Assembly: GCF_003730115.1 (NCBI RefSeq) | Contig: NZ_RJVP01000002.1 | Span: 434,001-498,000 of the forward strand | Direction of reading: 5' to 3' | From: Pseudomethylobacillus aquaticus | Lineage (GTDB): Bacteria; Pseudomonadota; Gammaproteobacteria; Burkholderiales; Methylophilaceae | Length of the DNA stretch: 64,000 bases | Shown here: in pieces, positions 46,739 to 56,492 of the stretch | Position numbering within the stretch: position 1 is the stretch's first letter | Layout: every line of letters starts with the position of its first letter | Made by a program: the position numbers and the translations under genes | Notes under the pieces: model-generated | What the model saw: the letters and a program-made list of their open reading frames with translations, nothing else | What the model was told of the DNA's origin: nothing | The model's database searches: none

Positions 46739-47008
46739 ATGACTAAACATCTAGCGACAGAAAAACTAGCGCCAGAAAACCTGGCTGCCCCCACCTTTGA
46801 ATCGGCCATGGCCGAGCTGGAGCGCCTGGTGGCGCAAATGGAATCCGGCCAGTTGCCGCTGGAGCAATCGCTGACCGCCTACAAGCGCGGTGCCGAATTG
46901 CTGGGTTTCTGTCAGCAGGCGCTGGCCGAAGTCGAGCAACAGGTACGTGTGCTGAATGAAGCCAATCAGTTGAGTCCGTTCAATGGTGGTGATGCACGTG
47001 ATGCCTGA
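46739..47008 (+). CDS. xseB: Exodeoxyribonuclease VII small subunit
   Basis: 89 residues, helical: FESAMAELERLVAQMESGQLPLEQSLTAYKRGAEL is the family signature. Works with the large subunit XseA on single-stranded DNA. Overlaps ispA, the classic xseB-ispA-dxs order. Confidence 0.95.
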   Translation: MTKHLATEKLAPENLAAPTFESAMAELERLVAQMESGQLPLEQSLTAYKRGAELLGFCQQALAEVEQQVRVLNEANQLSPFNGGDARDA

Positions 47009-47897
47009 CCGTTCCTTCCTGGAGTGGTCACTGACCATACAGCAGCGCATGGAGCAGGTGCTGGACGGCTTTCTGCCTGGCGCTGACATCGCCCCGCAAC
47101 GCCTGCATCAGGCCATGCGCTATGCCGTGCTGGGCGGAGGCAAGCGCGTGCGGGCCTTGCTGGCACATGCCGCCGCCGAACTGTCGGGTGCGGATGCCGC
47201 CCTGGCCGAGCGGGCTGCCTCAGCGGTCGAACTGATCCACGCTTACTCACTCGTGCACGATGACATGCCGTGCATGGACGATGACGATTTGCGTCGCGGC
47301 AAACCCTCCTGTCACAAGCAGTATGACGATGCCACGGCGCTGCTGGTGGGCGATGCTCTGCAGACGCTGGCGTTCCAGCTACTGGCCGAGCCTGGCCTGG
47401 GTCTGGCGCCTGAGCAACAGCTGCAGATGGTGCAGCTGCTGGCAGTGGCCAGCGGTTCACGCGGCATGGCGGGCGGTCAGGCCATCGACCTGCAGAGTGT
47501 GGGGCAGGCATTGACCCAGACCGAGCTCGAGTACATGCACATCCACAAGACTGGCGCACTGATCCGTGCCGCTGCCTTGCTGGGCGTTTACTCTGCAGCG
47601 GTGGTGGACCCGCTGCGCGTCAAGGCGGTGAGTCGTTACGCCGAGGCCATCGGTCTGGCCTTCCAGGTGGTGGACGATATCCTGGATGCCGAGGCCGACA
47701 CCGCCACGCTGGGCAAAACGGCCGGCAAGGATGCCGATAGCAACAAACCCACTTATGTCACCATTCTTGGCCTGCCGCGCGCGCGCGCTTTGGCCAAAGA
47801 GCTGCATGATGAGGCGATCAGCGCCTTGCAGCACGAAGGGGCGGGTGCCACACGACTGCGTCAGCTGGCGCAATTCATCACCCAGCGTAGTTTTTGA
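47001..47897 (+). CDS. ispA: Farnesyl/geranyl diphosphate synthase
   Basis: 298 residues from ATG 47001 (an ATG at 46983 adds six). First Asp-rich motif DDMPCMDDDD (chain-length region of short-chain synthases) and second DDILD; KPTYVTILG near the end. Condenses IPP with DMAPP to farnesyl diphosphate for ubiquinone and undecaprenyl lipids. Overlaps xseB by 8 bases. Confidence 0.96.
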   Translation: MPDRSFLEWSLTIQQRMEQVLDGFLPGADIAPQRLHQAMRYAVLGGGKRVRALLAHAAAELSGADAALAERAASAVELIHAYSLVHDDMPCMDDDDLRRGKPSCHKQYDDATALLVGDALQTLAFQLLAEPGLGLAPEQQLQMVQLLAVASGSRGMAGGQAIDLQSVGQALTQTELEYMHIHKTGALIRAAALLGVYSAAVVDPLRVKAVSRYAEAIGLAFQVVDDILDAEADTATLGKTAGKDADSNKPTYVTILGLPRARALAKELHDEAISALQHEGAGATRLRQLAQFITQRSF

Positions 47898-47906
47898 GCG
47901 GCGCGT

Positions 47907-49748
47907 ATGACTTCATTACTCGACACCATCAATGATCCACAGCAACTGCGCGCGCTGGAGCGCCGTCAACTGCCAGCCCTAGCAGAAGAGTTGCGTGCTT
48001 TCGTCATCGACAGCGTGGCGCAGACCGGCGGACATCTGTCCTCTAACCTGGGCGTGGTGGAACTCACCATCGCCTTGCATTATGTGTTCGATACCCCGGA
48101 AGACCGGCTGGTGTGGGATGTGGGCCATCAAACTTACCCGCATAAGATACTCACTGGCCGCCGTGAAGCCATGCGCGCCCTGCGCAAGCCTGGTGGTATC
48201 GCAGGTTTCCCGCGCCGTCATGAAAGCCCTTACGACACCTTCGGCACCGGCCATTCCAGCACCTCCATCTCGGCGGCGCTGGGTATGGCGGTCGCTGCGC
48301 AACAGGCTGGCTCCGAACGGCGCTCGGTGGCCATCATCGGTGATGGCGCCATGACCGCCGGCATGGCCTTCGAAGCGCTGAATAACGCGGGTGCCATGGA
48401 TGCCAACCTGCTGGTCATCCTCAACGACAACGACATGTCGATCTCGCCTAACGTGGGGGCTTTGCAGAATTACCTGGCCAAGCTGCTGTCTGGCAAGTTC
48501 TATGACCGCATGCGCCGTTCCAGCGAGAAAGTGCTGGGCGTGGTGCCGCCAGTGCTGAATTTCGCCAAACGTGCAGAAGAGCACATGAAGGGCATGATGA
48601 CGCCCGGTACCCTGTTCGAGGAATTCGGGTTCAACTACATCGGCCCCATCGACGGCCATGACCTCGACACGCTGGTCACCACACTGAGCAATATCCGTCA
48701 GCTCAAGGGGCCGCAGTTCCTGCATGTGGTCACTCAAAAAGGCCATGGCTTCCAACCGGCTGAGGACAACCCCGGCAAGTTCCATGGCGTGGGCAAGTTC
48801 GACCCTAGCAATGGCTGTGCGGTGAGTGCCAGTGCCACCAAGACCTACACGCAGGTGTTCGCTGACTGGCTGGTGGATATGGCTGCAGCGGACGACAAGC
48901 TGATCGGTGTCACGCCCGCCATGTGCGATGGTTCTGGTCTCAACCGTTTTGCCGAGCAGTTCCCGACGCGCTATTTCGATGTCGGTATCGCCGAGCAGCA
49001 TGCGCTGACCTTTGCCGCCGGTATGGCCTGTGAAGGCCTGAAGCCGGTGGTGGCGATTTATTCCACCTTCCTGCAACGTGCCTACGACCAGCTGATCCAT
49101 GACATCGCCTTGCAGAACCTGCCGGTGATGTTCGCCATCGACCGGGGTGGTCTGGTCGGTGCGGACGGGCCTACGCACGCGGGCAGCTTCGATCTGACCT
49201 ACCTGCGCTGCATCCCGAATATGGTGGTGATGACGCCTGCCGACGAGAACGAATGCCGGCAGATGCTGACCACGGCTTACCGGCATGACGGCCCGACGGC
49301 AGTACGTTATCCGCGTGGTGGTGGCCCCGGTGTGAGCATAGACCATGCACTGACCACCTTGCCGATCGGCCGTGCTGAACTGCGTCGTCAGGGCAAAAAC
49401 GTGGCGCTGCTGGTGTTTGGCAGCCTGTTGCCTGCGGCTTTGCAGGCGGCTGAGCCACTGGATGCCACGGTGGTCAACATGCGCTTTGTGAAACCGCTGG
49501 ATACGGCACTCATCGCGCAACTTGCCATCAGCCATAAATTATTGGTGACCGTGGAAGAGAACACCTTGAGCGGTGGTGCCGGTACCGCAGTGCTGGAGGC
49601 TTTGCAAGCCATGCAGCTCACCGTGGAGGCGCTTTGCCTGGGCTTGCCGGATCAGTTCATCGAGCACGGTGTGCATGAAACCATGCTGGCGGATTGCGGT
49701 CTCAACGCGCAAGGCATCCTCGCCTCAATTGAGAAAAAATTAACCTAG
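47907..49748 (+). CDS. dxs: 1-Deoxy-D-xylulose-5-phosphate synthase
   Basis: 613 residues. Thiamine diphosphate motif [18 protein letters not shown] followed by NDNDMSIS, catalytic loop [13 protein letters not shown] with [16 protein letters not shown], and the transketolase pyrimidine domain ([30 protein letters not shown]). First step of the MEP isoprenoid pathway. Starts 10 bases after ispA, supplying its substrate route. Confidence 0.98.
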   Translation: MTSLLDTINDPQQLRALERRQLPALAEELRAFVIDSVAQTGGHLSSNLGVVELTIALHYVFDTPEDRLVWDVGHQTYPHKILTGRREAMRALRKPGGIAGFPRRHESPYDTFGTGHSSTSISAALGMAVAAQQAGSERRSVAIIGDGAMTAGMAFEALNNAGAMDANLLVILNDNDMSISPNVGALQNYLAKLLSGKFYDRMRRSSEKVLGVVPPVLNFAKRAEEHMKGMMTPGTLFEEFGFNYIGPIDGHDLDTLVTTLSNIRQLKGPQFLHVVTQKGHGFQPAEDNPGKFHGVGKFDPSNGCAVSASATKTYTQVFADWLVDMAAADDKLIGVTPAMCDGSGLNRFAEQFPTRYFDVGIAEQHALTFAAGMACEGLKPVVAIYSTFLQRAYDQLIHDIALQNLPVMFAIDRGGLVGADGPTHAGSFDLTYLRCIPNMVVMTPADENECRQMLTTAYRHDGPTAVRYPRGGGPGVSIDHALTTLPIGRAELRRQGKNVALLVFGSLLPAALQAAEPLDATVVNMRFVKPLDTALIAQLAISHKLLVTVEENTLSGGAGTAVLEALQAMQLTVEALCLGLPDQFIEHGVHETMLADCGLNAQGILASIEKKLT

Positions 49749-49794
49749 TGTTAAACTCAACTATTAAATGCCAGCCATTGAAAGCATGCCAGCC

Positions 49795-50604
49795 ATGAAT
49801 CAACCTGTAGATCTGATGATCGAAGACGTACAAAACACGCCCGACAAACGCCACCTGGCCATCGACAAAGTGGGCATCAAATCCATCCGTCATCCGGTCA
49901 AGGTCAAGGACAAATCCGGCGGCGAGCAGCACACCGTGGCCATGTTCAATATGTACGTGCACCTGCCGCACAACTTCAAGGGCACGCACATGTCGCGTTT
50001 TGTTGAGATCCTCAACATGAACGAACGCGCCATCTCCATCGACTCCTTCGAAACCATACTGCGCGAGATGGTCTCGCGCCTGGAAGCCGAAGCCGGTCAT
50101 GTGGAAATGACCTTCCCATACTTCATCGACAAAGCCGCGCCAGTCTCCGGCGTGCGCAGCCTGCTCGACTACGAAGTCACCTTCATAGGCGAGATCAAAA
50201 AAGGCAAGTTCGAGATCACCGTCAAGGTCATGGTGCCGGTCACCAGCCTGTGCCCGTGTTCCAAGAAGATCTCCAACTACGGCGCGCACAACCAGCGCTC
50301 ACACGTCACCATCACCGCGCTGATCAACGATTTCATCTGGGTGGAAGAACTGATTCGCATGGTGGAGACGCAGGCTTCCAGCGAACTGTACGGCTTGCTC
50401 AAGCGTCCGGACGAAAAGTACGTGACCGAATATGCTTACGATAACCCGAAGTTCGTCGAGGACATGGTGCGTGACGTGGCGGCACAGTTGAACGCCGAGC
50501 CGCGTATTGACGCCTATGTGGTGGAGTCGGAGAATTTCGAATCCATCCACAATCACTCTGCTTATGCTCTGATCGAACGCGACAAGCGTACTGAAAAGCA
50601 CTGA
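49795..50604 (+). CDS. folE2: GTP cyclohydrolase FolE2 (type IB)
   Basis: 269 residues from ATG 49795, preferred to ATG 49768 because the product then begins [19 protein letters not shown]. Motifs [12 protein letters not shown], the metal/catalytic Cys in [10 protein letters not shown] (about residue 152), and HNQRSHVTI identify the FolE2 class, which makes dihydroneopterin triphosphate for folate and can use metals other than zinc. The C-terminal 20 residues ([19 protein letters not shown]) are encoded in the first of three tandem 135-bp repeats; copy 3 could encode an alternative, perhaps ancestral, end. Confidence 0.96.
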   Translation: MNQPVDLMIEDVQNTPDKRHLAIDKVGIKSIRHPVKVKDKSGGEQHTVAMFNMYVHLPHNFKGTHMSRFVEILNMNERAISIDSFETILREMVSRLEAEAGHVEMTFPYFIDKAAPVSGVRSLLDYEVTFIGEIKKGKFEITVKVMVPVTSLCPCSKKISNYGAHNQRSHVTITALINDFIWVEELIRMVETQASSELYGLLKRPDEKYVTEYAYDNPKFVEDMVRDVAAQLNAEPRIDAYVVESENFESIHNHSAYALIERDKRTEKH

Positions 50605-50865
50605 TTCGAAATTGCCCACCTGCGCGGGTCGCCCCTACGGGCTGCCCGCTCCGCCGCTCTGGCGTGCCACTCCTCATCCATCCACAATCACTCTGCTTAT
50701 GCTCTGATCGAACGCGACAAGCGTACTGAAAAGCACTGATTCGAAATTGCCCACCTGCGCGGGTCGCCTCTACGGGCTGCCCGCTCCGCCGCTCAGGCGT
50801 GCCACTCCTCATCCGTCCACAACCACGCTGCCTATGCGCCGATCGAGCATCAGGAGCGCGCCTAA
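50541..50865 (+). repeat. 135-bp tandem repeat covering the folE2 3' end (two full copies plus a diverged partial third)
   Basis: Copies begin at 50541, 50676 and 50811, exactly 135 bases (45 codons) apart. Copies 1 and 2 differ at only a few bases. Copy 3 (55 bases, to the TAA at 50863-50865) is diverged but still reads in the folE2 frame as a FolE2-like tail (SSVHNHAAYAPIEHQERA). Each full copy contains the 64-base end of folE2 and about 70 bases of GC-rich spacer. The remaining gap to 51063 (about 200 bases) has a TATAAT at 50928-50933 and a hairpin at 51012-51044 but no gene. Confidence 0.92.
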
Positions 50866-51011
50866 GGTAAGCTCTTTGCTGCTTCGATACTGTGTATTTG
50901 GCATCGCGCCGCACGGCAGTGTGCTTTTATAATCCCTCCGAAAAATCAGCTATGATGGTGCTCGTTGGTTGTTAACGGCAAAACATATCCGAGCTATCCG
51001 TTGTGATCGCT

Positions 51012-51044
51012 TGAGACTGCCTGTCCAGCATGTCGCCAGTCTCA
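51012..51044 (+). promoter_or_regulatory. Leader hairpin upstream of the orphan hydrolase/TPR gene
   Basis: TGAGACTG (51012-51019) pairs with CAGTCTCA (51037-51044) across a 17-base loop, 20 bases before the ATG at 51064. A leader or regulatory structure is possible; no T-run. Confidence 0.35.
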
Positions 51045-51063
51045 TGTTTGAAAGGTTTATGAA

Positions 51064-52803
51064 ATGAGTGTCCCAACCTTGCCCCAGATTCAGGATGTCT
51101 ATGTCAGCCGGAATCTGCATGCCAGTGCTGTGGTTTTTGATCCTAACGCCCCCATCATCATCGCTTTTTCTGCTGGAACACTTTGTCGGCTTCCATTCGC
51201 TCGTGTATTTGCCGAGAAATATGGACTGAACTGCGTTTCGCTGGCCTGTCGCGCTACGGACTGGTACCAGTATGAAGATCTCGAACAGGCCGAGCAGGCT
51301 ATTCGCGCCTTCACTGCGCCGTTTCCGAAGCGGATAAGTTATGGAGCTAGCATGGGTGGTTATGCTTCCTTGCTGACGTCAGCGAATGTAGGCGCGGACG
51401 TGGTGCTGGCGTTCTCTCCCCAGTTTTCCATCCAGCCGGATGAAGACGTGCAGGAAATGCGCTGGGACATCGAACGGCTGCGCATTGAGAATGAGCTAGG
51501 CTATGTGCACGACGATCTGGAGGCTCGCATCTCCCGCACCGCTGACATCATCATCGTTTACGATCCGAGGGATGAAGATAAACGACATGTGGAAGCACTG
51601 AAGAAACTCCGGCCGATCCAGACCATGGTATTGCCGCATACGGGACATGCCACTTTGCTGTCACTTGCCAAGCTTGGTATGTCCTCGCGCATGCTTATGG
51701 CTCTGCTGAAAAATCAACTGGACTTGGGCTTGGCTCAAAAACAGATGTATGCGGCTCGAAAGCAGCATATACAGGTGGAGCTGATTCTAGCTAACAAAGT
51801 CAGAGCGAAGCGTACTGTGGCTAAGTGGTTGCTGGAAAAATTTCTGGACAGCCAGATCGTGGTGTACGACTCATCCTATCGGGCATTGCTTCATGAGGCT
51901 GTCCGGCTGCAGGACGCTGATCTCGTGGCGCGCGCTTGGCTTAAGCTGGTAGACGCACATCTCAAGCTCAGTTCTGAGCTCGACTTCATGCTGGACACGA
52001 TCTCTTTCCGGCGTATCTATTTTTCGGACAATATTTTTCTCTCTGATATCCGTCAGTCAGCGCCTGTGCTTGTGCAGTCGCAGTTGTTTGCCACCGTCAT
52101 CGACAAGTTAAGATCGGCCGCTGCTGACGTCAACGAGTCACGCGAAAAATTCTTTATCCAGCTGGCCATTGCTGAGTGCTTTCATGCGGCACAGGACCGT
52201 GATGCGGCGACTCAGCAGGTGTTGCAAGCGGTTCGGCCATTCACTTCCTGGGATGAAGAGAATCTCTATGCCATTGAGGCCTTGAACCGTTACGAAGCTA
52301 GTGCATCTGCACAAATGTATGCAGAACGATTGCGGCATTATGTTGAGGATGACATTACGGTATACATGGCGCGTGCCCGTACGCATGAACTCAATAATAA
52401 CTGGCGACAAGTGGCGGCAGTCTGGGCTGAGGCTAGGGATAAGGGTCTGCAACCTCTGAAGGTGGCCCACTTGTTAGGGCGATCCTTGTTGCGGATCGAG
52501 CAGTATCAGCAGGCCTTGACTGCTTTGCAGCCTTTGCTTGAATTGGAGCGGGTGCCGCTGGAAATCAAGAAAATGGAGGCCAAGATTGCGCAGAATCTGG
52601 AGATGCATCAGCGCAGTATTGCCTTGCATGGTGAACTGGTTGCGCACGAACCCAAAAACCCAAATTACTATAAATCCCTCAGTATGGCATTCCATGCCCT
52701 GGGTGATCTTCCCAAGGCAATTGAATACGCACGCAAGGCTGCCGAAGTCTCCCCGTTGGACTCTTTCCAGATCTATCTGAATCGTCTGGAGAAGTTTCGC
52801 TAG
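51064..52803 (+). CDS. Orphan protein: alpha/beta-hydrolase-like N-terminus and helical-repeat C-terminus
   Basis: 579 residues. The first ~220 form an alpha/beta-hydrolase-like pattern: PIIIAFSAGTL strand, nucleophile elbow YGASMGGYAS (about residue 98), DIIIVYDPRDEDKRH acid region and HTGHATLLS with a candidate His. The remainder is helical, with TPR-like repeats near the end (QQALTALQPLLELERVPLE, SLSMAFHALGDLPKAIEYARKAAEVSPLD). No signal peptide or membrane segment. GC content is visibly lower than in neighbours, and it stands alone between folE2 and a convergent MFS gene, both hints of acquisition by transfer. I do not recognise the family; esterase, thioesterase or a polysaccharide-related role are all possible. 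Confidence 0.75.
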   Translation: MSVPTLPQIQDVYVSRNLHASAVVFDPNAPIIIAFSAGTLCRLPFARVFAEKYGLNCVSLACRATDWYQYEDLEQAEQAIRAFTAPFPKRISYGASMGGYASLLTSANVGADVVLAFSPQFSIQPDEDVQEMRWDIERLRIENELGYVHDDLEARISRTADIIIVYDPRDEDKRHVEALKKLRPIQTMVLPHTGHATLLSLAKLGMSSRMLMALLKNQLDLGLAQKQMYAARKQHIQVELILANKVRAKRTVAKWLLEKFLDSQIVVYDSSYRALLHEAVRLQDADLVARAWLKLVDAHLKLSSELDFMLDTISFRRIYFSDNIFLSDIRQSAPVLVQSQLFATVIDKLRSAAADVNESREKFFIQLAIAECFHAAQDRDAATQQVLQAVRPFTSWDEENLYAIEALNRYEASASAQMYAERLRHYVEDDITVYMARARTHELNNNWRQVAAVWAEARDKGLQPLKVAHLLGRSLLRIEQYQQALTALQPLLELERVPLEIKKMEAKIAQNLEMHQRSIALHGELVAHEPKNPNYYKSLSMAFHALGDLPKAIEYARKAAEVSPLDSFQIYLNRLEKFR

Positions 52804-52882
52804 CAGCAAAAGTGCATGTCTGTCACTAGCCTAGGCTGTGGTGGGTATGTGCATTGGCAAGCCACGCAAGGCTAGAGCAAGC

Positions 52883-54031
52883 CTAGGTTTGGTCGCTGCG
52901 TGGCATCAGTCTGGCGAATGCCAGTGCGCCCAGCAGCGCGCAAGTTGCCGAGAAGGTGTAGGTCCAGGCAGGCCCGACGCTATCCCACGCAAACCCTGAC
53001 ATCACCGCGCCAAAGGTGCCGCCCACGCCGTAGGAGATGCTGGTGTAAAGACCTTGTCCCTTGGACTGGTGCTTGCCTTTGAAGTAACGGTGCGTAAGTG
53101 CCACCGCGGTGGCATGGTAAGTGCCGAAGGTGGCGGCGTGCAGGGTTTGTGCCAGCACGATGACCCAGACGATATCCACGGCCCAGCCTATGGTGACAAA
53201 ACGGATCACCGCCAAAGCCAAGCTGGCCAGCATGATGTTGCGTAGCCCGAAGCGTGCAGTCAGGCGCGGCATGGCCAGGAAGATGAGGATCTCGCACAGC
53301 ACGCCCAGGCCCCACAACCAGCCTATGGTGTCAGCGCTATAGCCGTGCTCGACCAGATAGATGGAATAGAAGGTGTAATAAGCCCCGTGGCTGGCGGCCA
53401 TGGCAAAGCAGGCGGCCAGCAGGCCCAGTACTTCGCGGCGCTTGATGATATCCCACAGAGAAGCATGCTCGCTGGCATGCGCGCGCGGCAGCGGGTCGAA
53501 CAGATGCCAGGACAACAGCCACACCAGTGCCAGCAGGCCCAGGATCACCCACAGCAGGCTGCGGATGCCGGTGTGTTCAACCAGATAGCCCAGTGCTATG
53601 ACGGCGCCGATGAAGCCGATGGAGCCCCACAGGCGGATATGCCCGTAACGGTCCAGCTGGTCACCCAGGTGCCCCATGGTGGTGGCCTCGATGAGCGGTA
53701 GTGAAGCACTCCAGAAGAAGCTCAACAGCAGCATCACCACGAACAGCCAGGCATAACTTTCGCCGAAGAACACGCCCAGGTAGGATAGCAGGCTCAGGCC
53801 CGCCAGCCACTGGATGATGCGTGTACGCTGGCCGGTATGGTCAGCCAGCCAGCCCCACAAGCTGGGCGAGAAGCTGCGCGCCACCTGGAACAAGGACATC
53901 AGGATGGCGATCTGGAACGCCGTGAACGACAGCGATTTGAGATACAGCGTCCAGAACGGCGTGAACGCGCCTACGAAGCCGAAATAGGCAAAATAGAAGC
54001 CGGACAGACGCCAGTAGGGCAAGGCCTGCAT
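52883..54031 (-). CDS. MFS transporter (MFS_1-like / HcaT-type)
   Basis: 382 residues, 12 predicted membrane helices, beginning LPYWRLSGFYFAYFGFVGAFTPFWTLYLKSL. The A-loop (SLWGWLADHTGQRTRI) and the arrangement resemble the 3-phenylpropionate/nucleoside-type MFS_1 family. Substrate not predictable. aroC ends 31 bases upstream on the same strand, but the two functions are unrelated; convergent with the orphan gene (80-base gap, nothing recognised). Confidence 0.88.
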   Translation of the reverse strand: MQALPYWRLSGFYFAYFGFVGAFTPFWTLYLKSLSFTAFQIAILMSLFQVARSFSPSLWGWLADHTGQRTRIIQWLAGLSLLSYLGVFFGESYAWLFVVMLLLSFFWSASLPLIEATTMGHLGDQLDRYGHIRLWGSIGFIGAVIALGYLVEHTGIRSLLWVILGLLALVWLLSWHLFDPLPRAHASEHASLWDIIKRREVLGLLAACFAMAASHGAYYTFYSIYLVEHGYSADTIGWLWGLGVLCEILIFLAMPRLTARFGLRNIMLASLALAVIRFVTIGWAVDIVWVIVLAQTLHAATFGTYHATAVALTHRYFKGKHQSKGQGLYTSISYGVGGTFGAVMSGFAWDSVGPAWTYTFSATCALLGALAFARLMPRSDQT

Positions 54032-54061
54032 GATGAGCGTGCTTAGCGGTGCTTGCCGGGT

Positions 54062-55147
54062 TTACAGCTTGGGCGTGTCACAGGCCACATCCGCACATTG
54101 GGCACGGTGGCGCAAGGCATGGTCAGCCAGCACCAGTGCCAGCATGGCTTCGACGATGGGTGTGGCACGCACGCCCACACATGGGTCATGACGCCCAGTG
54201 GTTTGCATCATCACGGCATTGCCGTGCTTGTCGATGGAGCGGCGTTCTTGCGGGATGCTGGAAGTGGGTTTCAGCGCCACGTTGGCGATGATGTCCTGAC
54301 CGGTGGAGATGCCACCCAGGATACCGCCGGCATGGTTGCTGACGAAGCCTTGCGGGGTCATTTCGTCGGAATGCACCGAGCCACGCTGCGCCACGCTGGC
54401 AAAGCCGCTGCCGATCTCTACGCCTTTGACGGCGTTGATGTTCATCATGGCGTAAGCGATCTCGGCGTCCAGGCGGTCGAACACAGGTTCGCCCCAACCT
54501 ACGGGTACGCCTTCGGCAACGACGGTGATGCGTGCGCCCACCGAGTCACGTTCTGCGCGTATGGTGTCCAGGTAGGCTTCCAGTTGCGGCACGATATCCA
54601 GATTGGCGGCGAAGAACGGGTTCTGGCTCACGGCTTCCCAGTTCTGGAACGGCACGTCGATCTCGCCCAGTTGGCTCATGTAGCCGCGTATGGTCACGCC
54701 ATAGCGCTGTTTCAGCCATTTCTTGGCGATGGCGCCAGCGGCCACGCGCACGGCGGTCTCGCGGGCGCTGGAGCGGCCACCGCCGCGGTAATCGCGGATA
54801 CCGTATTTTTGCCAGTAGGTGTAATCAGCGTGACCGGGACGAAAGGTGTCGGCGATCTTGCCGTAGTCCTGGCTGCGCTGGTCCTGGTTGCGGATGATGA
54901 AGCCGATAGGCGCACCCGTGGTTTTGCCTTCGAACACGCCGGACAGGATCTCGACTTCATCCGGTTCCTTGCGCTGGGTAACATGACGCGAAGTGCCGGG
55001 CTTGCGGCGGTCCAGGTCGATCTGCAAGTCCGCTTCGCTGATCTCCAGCCCCGGTGGGCAGCCGTCCACGATGCCGCCGATGGCCGCGCCGTGGGATTCG
55101 CCGAAAGAAGTCAGGGTGAACAGAGTGCCTAGGGTGTTGCCGGACAT
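54062..55147 (-). CDS. aroC: Chorismate synthase
   Basis: 361 residues. Signature [20 protein letters not shown] at the N-terminus, [32 protein letters not shown] and [11 protein letters not shown], the FMN- and EPSP-binding blocks. Last step of the shikimate pathway. Start ATG at 55147 has GACTGGCAT-type weak spacing but the product start [10 protein letters not shown] is canonical. Confidence 0.97.
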   Translation of the reverse strand: MSGNTLGTLFTLTSFGESHGAAIGGIVDGCPPGLEISEADLQIDLDRRKPGTSRHVTQRKEPDEVEILSGVFEGKTTGAPIGFIIRNQDQRSQDYGKIADTFRPGHADYTYWQKYGIRDYRGGGRSSARETAVRVAAGAIAKKWLKQRYGVTIRGYMSQLGEIDVPFQNWEAVSQNPFFAANLDIVPQLEAYLDTIRAERDSVGARITVVAEGVPVGWGEPVFDRLDAEIAYAMMNINAVKGVEIGSGFASVAQRGSVHSDEMTPQGFVSNHAGGILGGISTGQDIIANVALKPTSSIPQERRSIDKHGNAVMMQTTGRHDPCVGVRATPIVEAMLALVLADHALRHRAQCADVACDTPKL

Positions 55148-55200
55148 GCCAGTCTCGTTATGCGTCTATTAAGAGGCGAAAGTTTACCATAATCGCCGAC

Positions 55201-55911
55201 TCAGCCTGGCGGCAAGCCCTTGATCCACTGCGTGTAGACGCCGTGGGCGATCTGGTTGAGCTGGAACACGCGTTGTGGCAGGTCCAGCTGCATCGCGGCG
55301 ATGGATTGCACGCCCGGGCTGTCACTGGCAGCTTCTACTTCCTCACTGCCGACTTCGCACCAGCTACGTACCATGTCGGCGGTCATTTCGATATGACACT
55401 GGAACGCTACATGCTTACCCAGACTGTAAGCCTGGTGTGGGCAATGTGCGCTGGACAGCAATAACGTGGCACCAGCAGGCAGGGTAAAGGTTTCGCCATG
55501 CCAGTGGAACACATCGAACTGTTGGTGTGCCCCAAACCAGTGCCTGCCTGCATCATGGTCGACCAGGTGGACCTGGCCCCAGCCTATCTCTTTCACCGGG
55601 TTGGCAGCTACGCTGCCGCCAAGTGCCTTGCTGATGAGTTGGCCGCCCAGGCAATGGCCGAGTAGCGGGATATCCAGCATGGCGGCTTCGCGGATCAGAG
55701 CCAGCACTGGCGCGATCCAGGGCAGGTCGTCGTTGACGCTCATCGGGCCACCCATCAATACCAGGCCGCTGTGACTCTGGATGGAGGCGGGTGGCATGTC
55801 GCCCTGGTCGATGCGCAGCAGTTGCCAGGCGATGGCTTGCTGGTCGAGGAAGTCGGCCAGGTAGCCAGGCCCTTCGGTGAGGGCGTGTTGCACGATGAGG
55901 ACAGGTTTCAT
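55201..55911 (-). CDS. Class I glutamine amidotransferase (GMP-synthase-like)
   Basis: 236 residues. Catalytic Cys in [17 protein letters not shown] (about residue 83) and His-x-Glu region near [10 protein letters not shown] (about 170-180); N-terminal [19 protein letters not shown] is typical of stand-alone YfeJ-like GATases. No synthase partner domain, so it may hydrolyse gamma-glutamyl compounds. The start overlaps the rluE stop (ATGA). Confidence 0.9.
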   Translation of the reverse strand: MKPVLIVQHALTEGPGYLADFLDQQAIAWQLLRIDQGDMPPASIQSHSGLVLMGGPMSVNDDLPWIAPVLALIREAAMLDIPLLGHCLGGQLISKALGGSVAANPVKEIGWGQVHLVDHDAGRHWFGAHQQFDVFHWHGETFTLPAGATLLLSSAHCPHQAYSLGKHVAFQCHIEMTADMVRSWCEVGSEEVEAASDSPGVQSIAAMQLDLPQRVFQLNQIAHGVYTQWIKGLPPG

Positions 55912-56441
55912 GGCAGTATCTTCCAGGTGCCGGGTGCGAGCCCGGAGAGGGTGTGAGCGCCGATGGCATAACGGATCAGACGCAGAGTGGGAAAGCCGAC
56001 CTTGGCGGTCATGCGACGCACCTGGCGGTTCTTGCCTTCGTGGATGCGGATCTCCAGCCAGCTGGTGGGGATGGACTGGCGCTCACGGATAGGTGGCGTG
56101 CGCGGCCAAAGCGCTGGCGGTTGGTCGATGATGCGAACCTGAGCGGGTTGTGAAATGTAATCGCCGAGGTCGACGCCCAGGCGCAAGGGTTGCAGGTCGG
56201 CATCGTCAGGCGCGCCTTCCACTTGCACCCAATAGGTCTTGGTTTCTTTGTGTCTGGGATGCGAGAGCCGATGTTGCAGGGCACCGTCATCGGTTAGAAT
56301 AAGCAAACCTTCACTGTCCGTATCCAGCCTCCCGGCTGCATACACATCGGGCAGTGGAACGTAGTCTTTGAGTGTCTGGTGGTTGTCATGAGCGCTGAAC
56401 TGGCAGACCACCCCATAAGGTTTATTGAAGAGTACGAGCAT
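55908..56441 (-). CDS. rluE: 23S rRNA pseudouridine synthase RluE (RsuA family)
   Basis: 177 residues from ATG 56441 (ATG 56468 adds nine). Short RsuA-family enzyme without an S4 domain, as RluE: begins [16 protein letters not shown], catalytic Asp in [14 protein letters not shown] (about residue 43), [10 protein letters not shown] and [11 protein letters not shown] at the end. Modifies a uridine of 23S rRNA. Divergent from icd across about 50 bases. Confidence 0.9.
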   Translation of the reverse strand: MLVLFNKPYGVVCQFSAHDNHQTLKDYVPLPDVYAAGRLDTDSEGLLILTDDGALQHRLSHPRHKETKTYWVQVEGAPDDADLQPLRLGVDLGDYISQPAQVRIIDQPPALWPRTPPIRERQSIPTSWLEIRIHEGKNRQVRRMTAKVGFPTLRLIRYAIGAHTLSGLAPGTWKILP

Positions 56442-56492
56442 AGACTTGGTAAATCGAATTCCCCACATTAGCCCTTGAACAGGACCAGCACG

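Noticed and set aside
50541-50865. Repeat array considered as CRISPR
   Set aside because: Unit of 135 bases with coding content, only two full copies and no unique spacers of regular length.
50399-50914. Leftward 171-residue open frame across the folE2 repeats
   Set aside because: Its internal sequence repeats only mirror the DNA repeats; no start signal or family.
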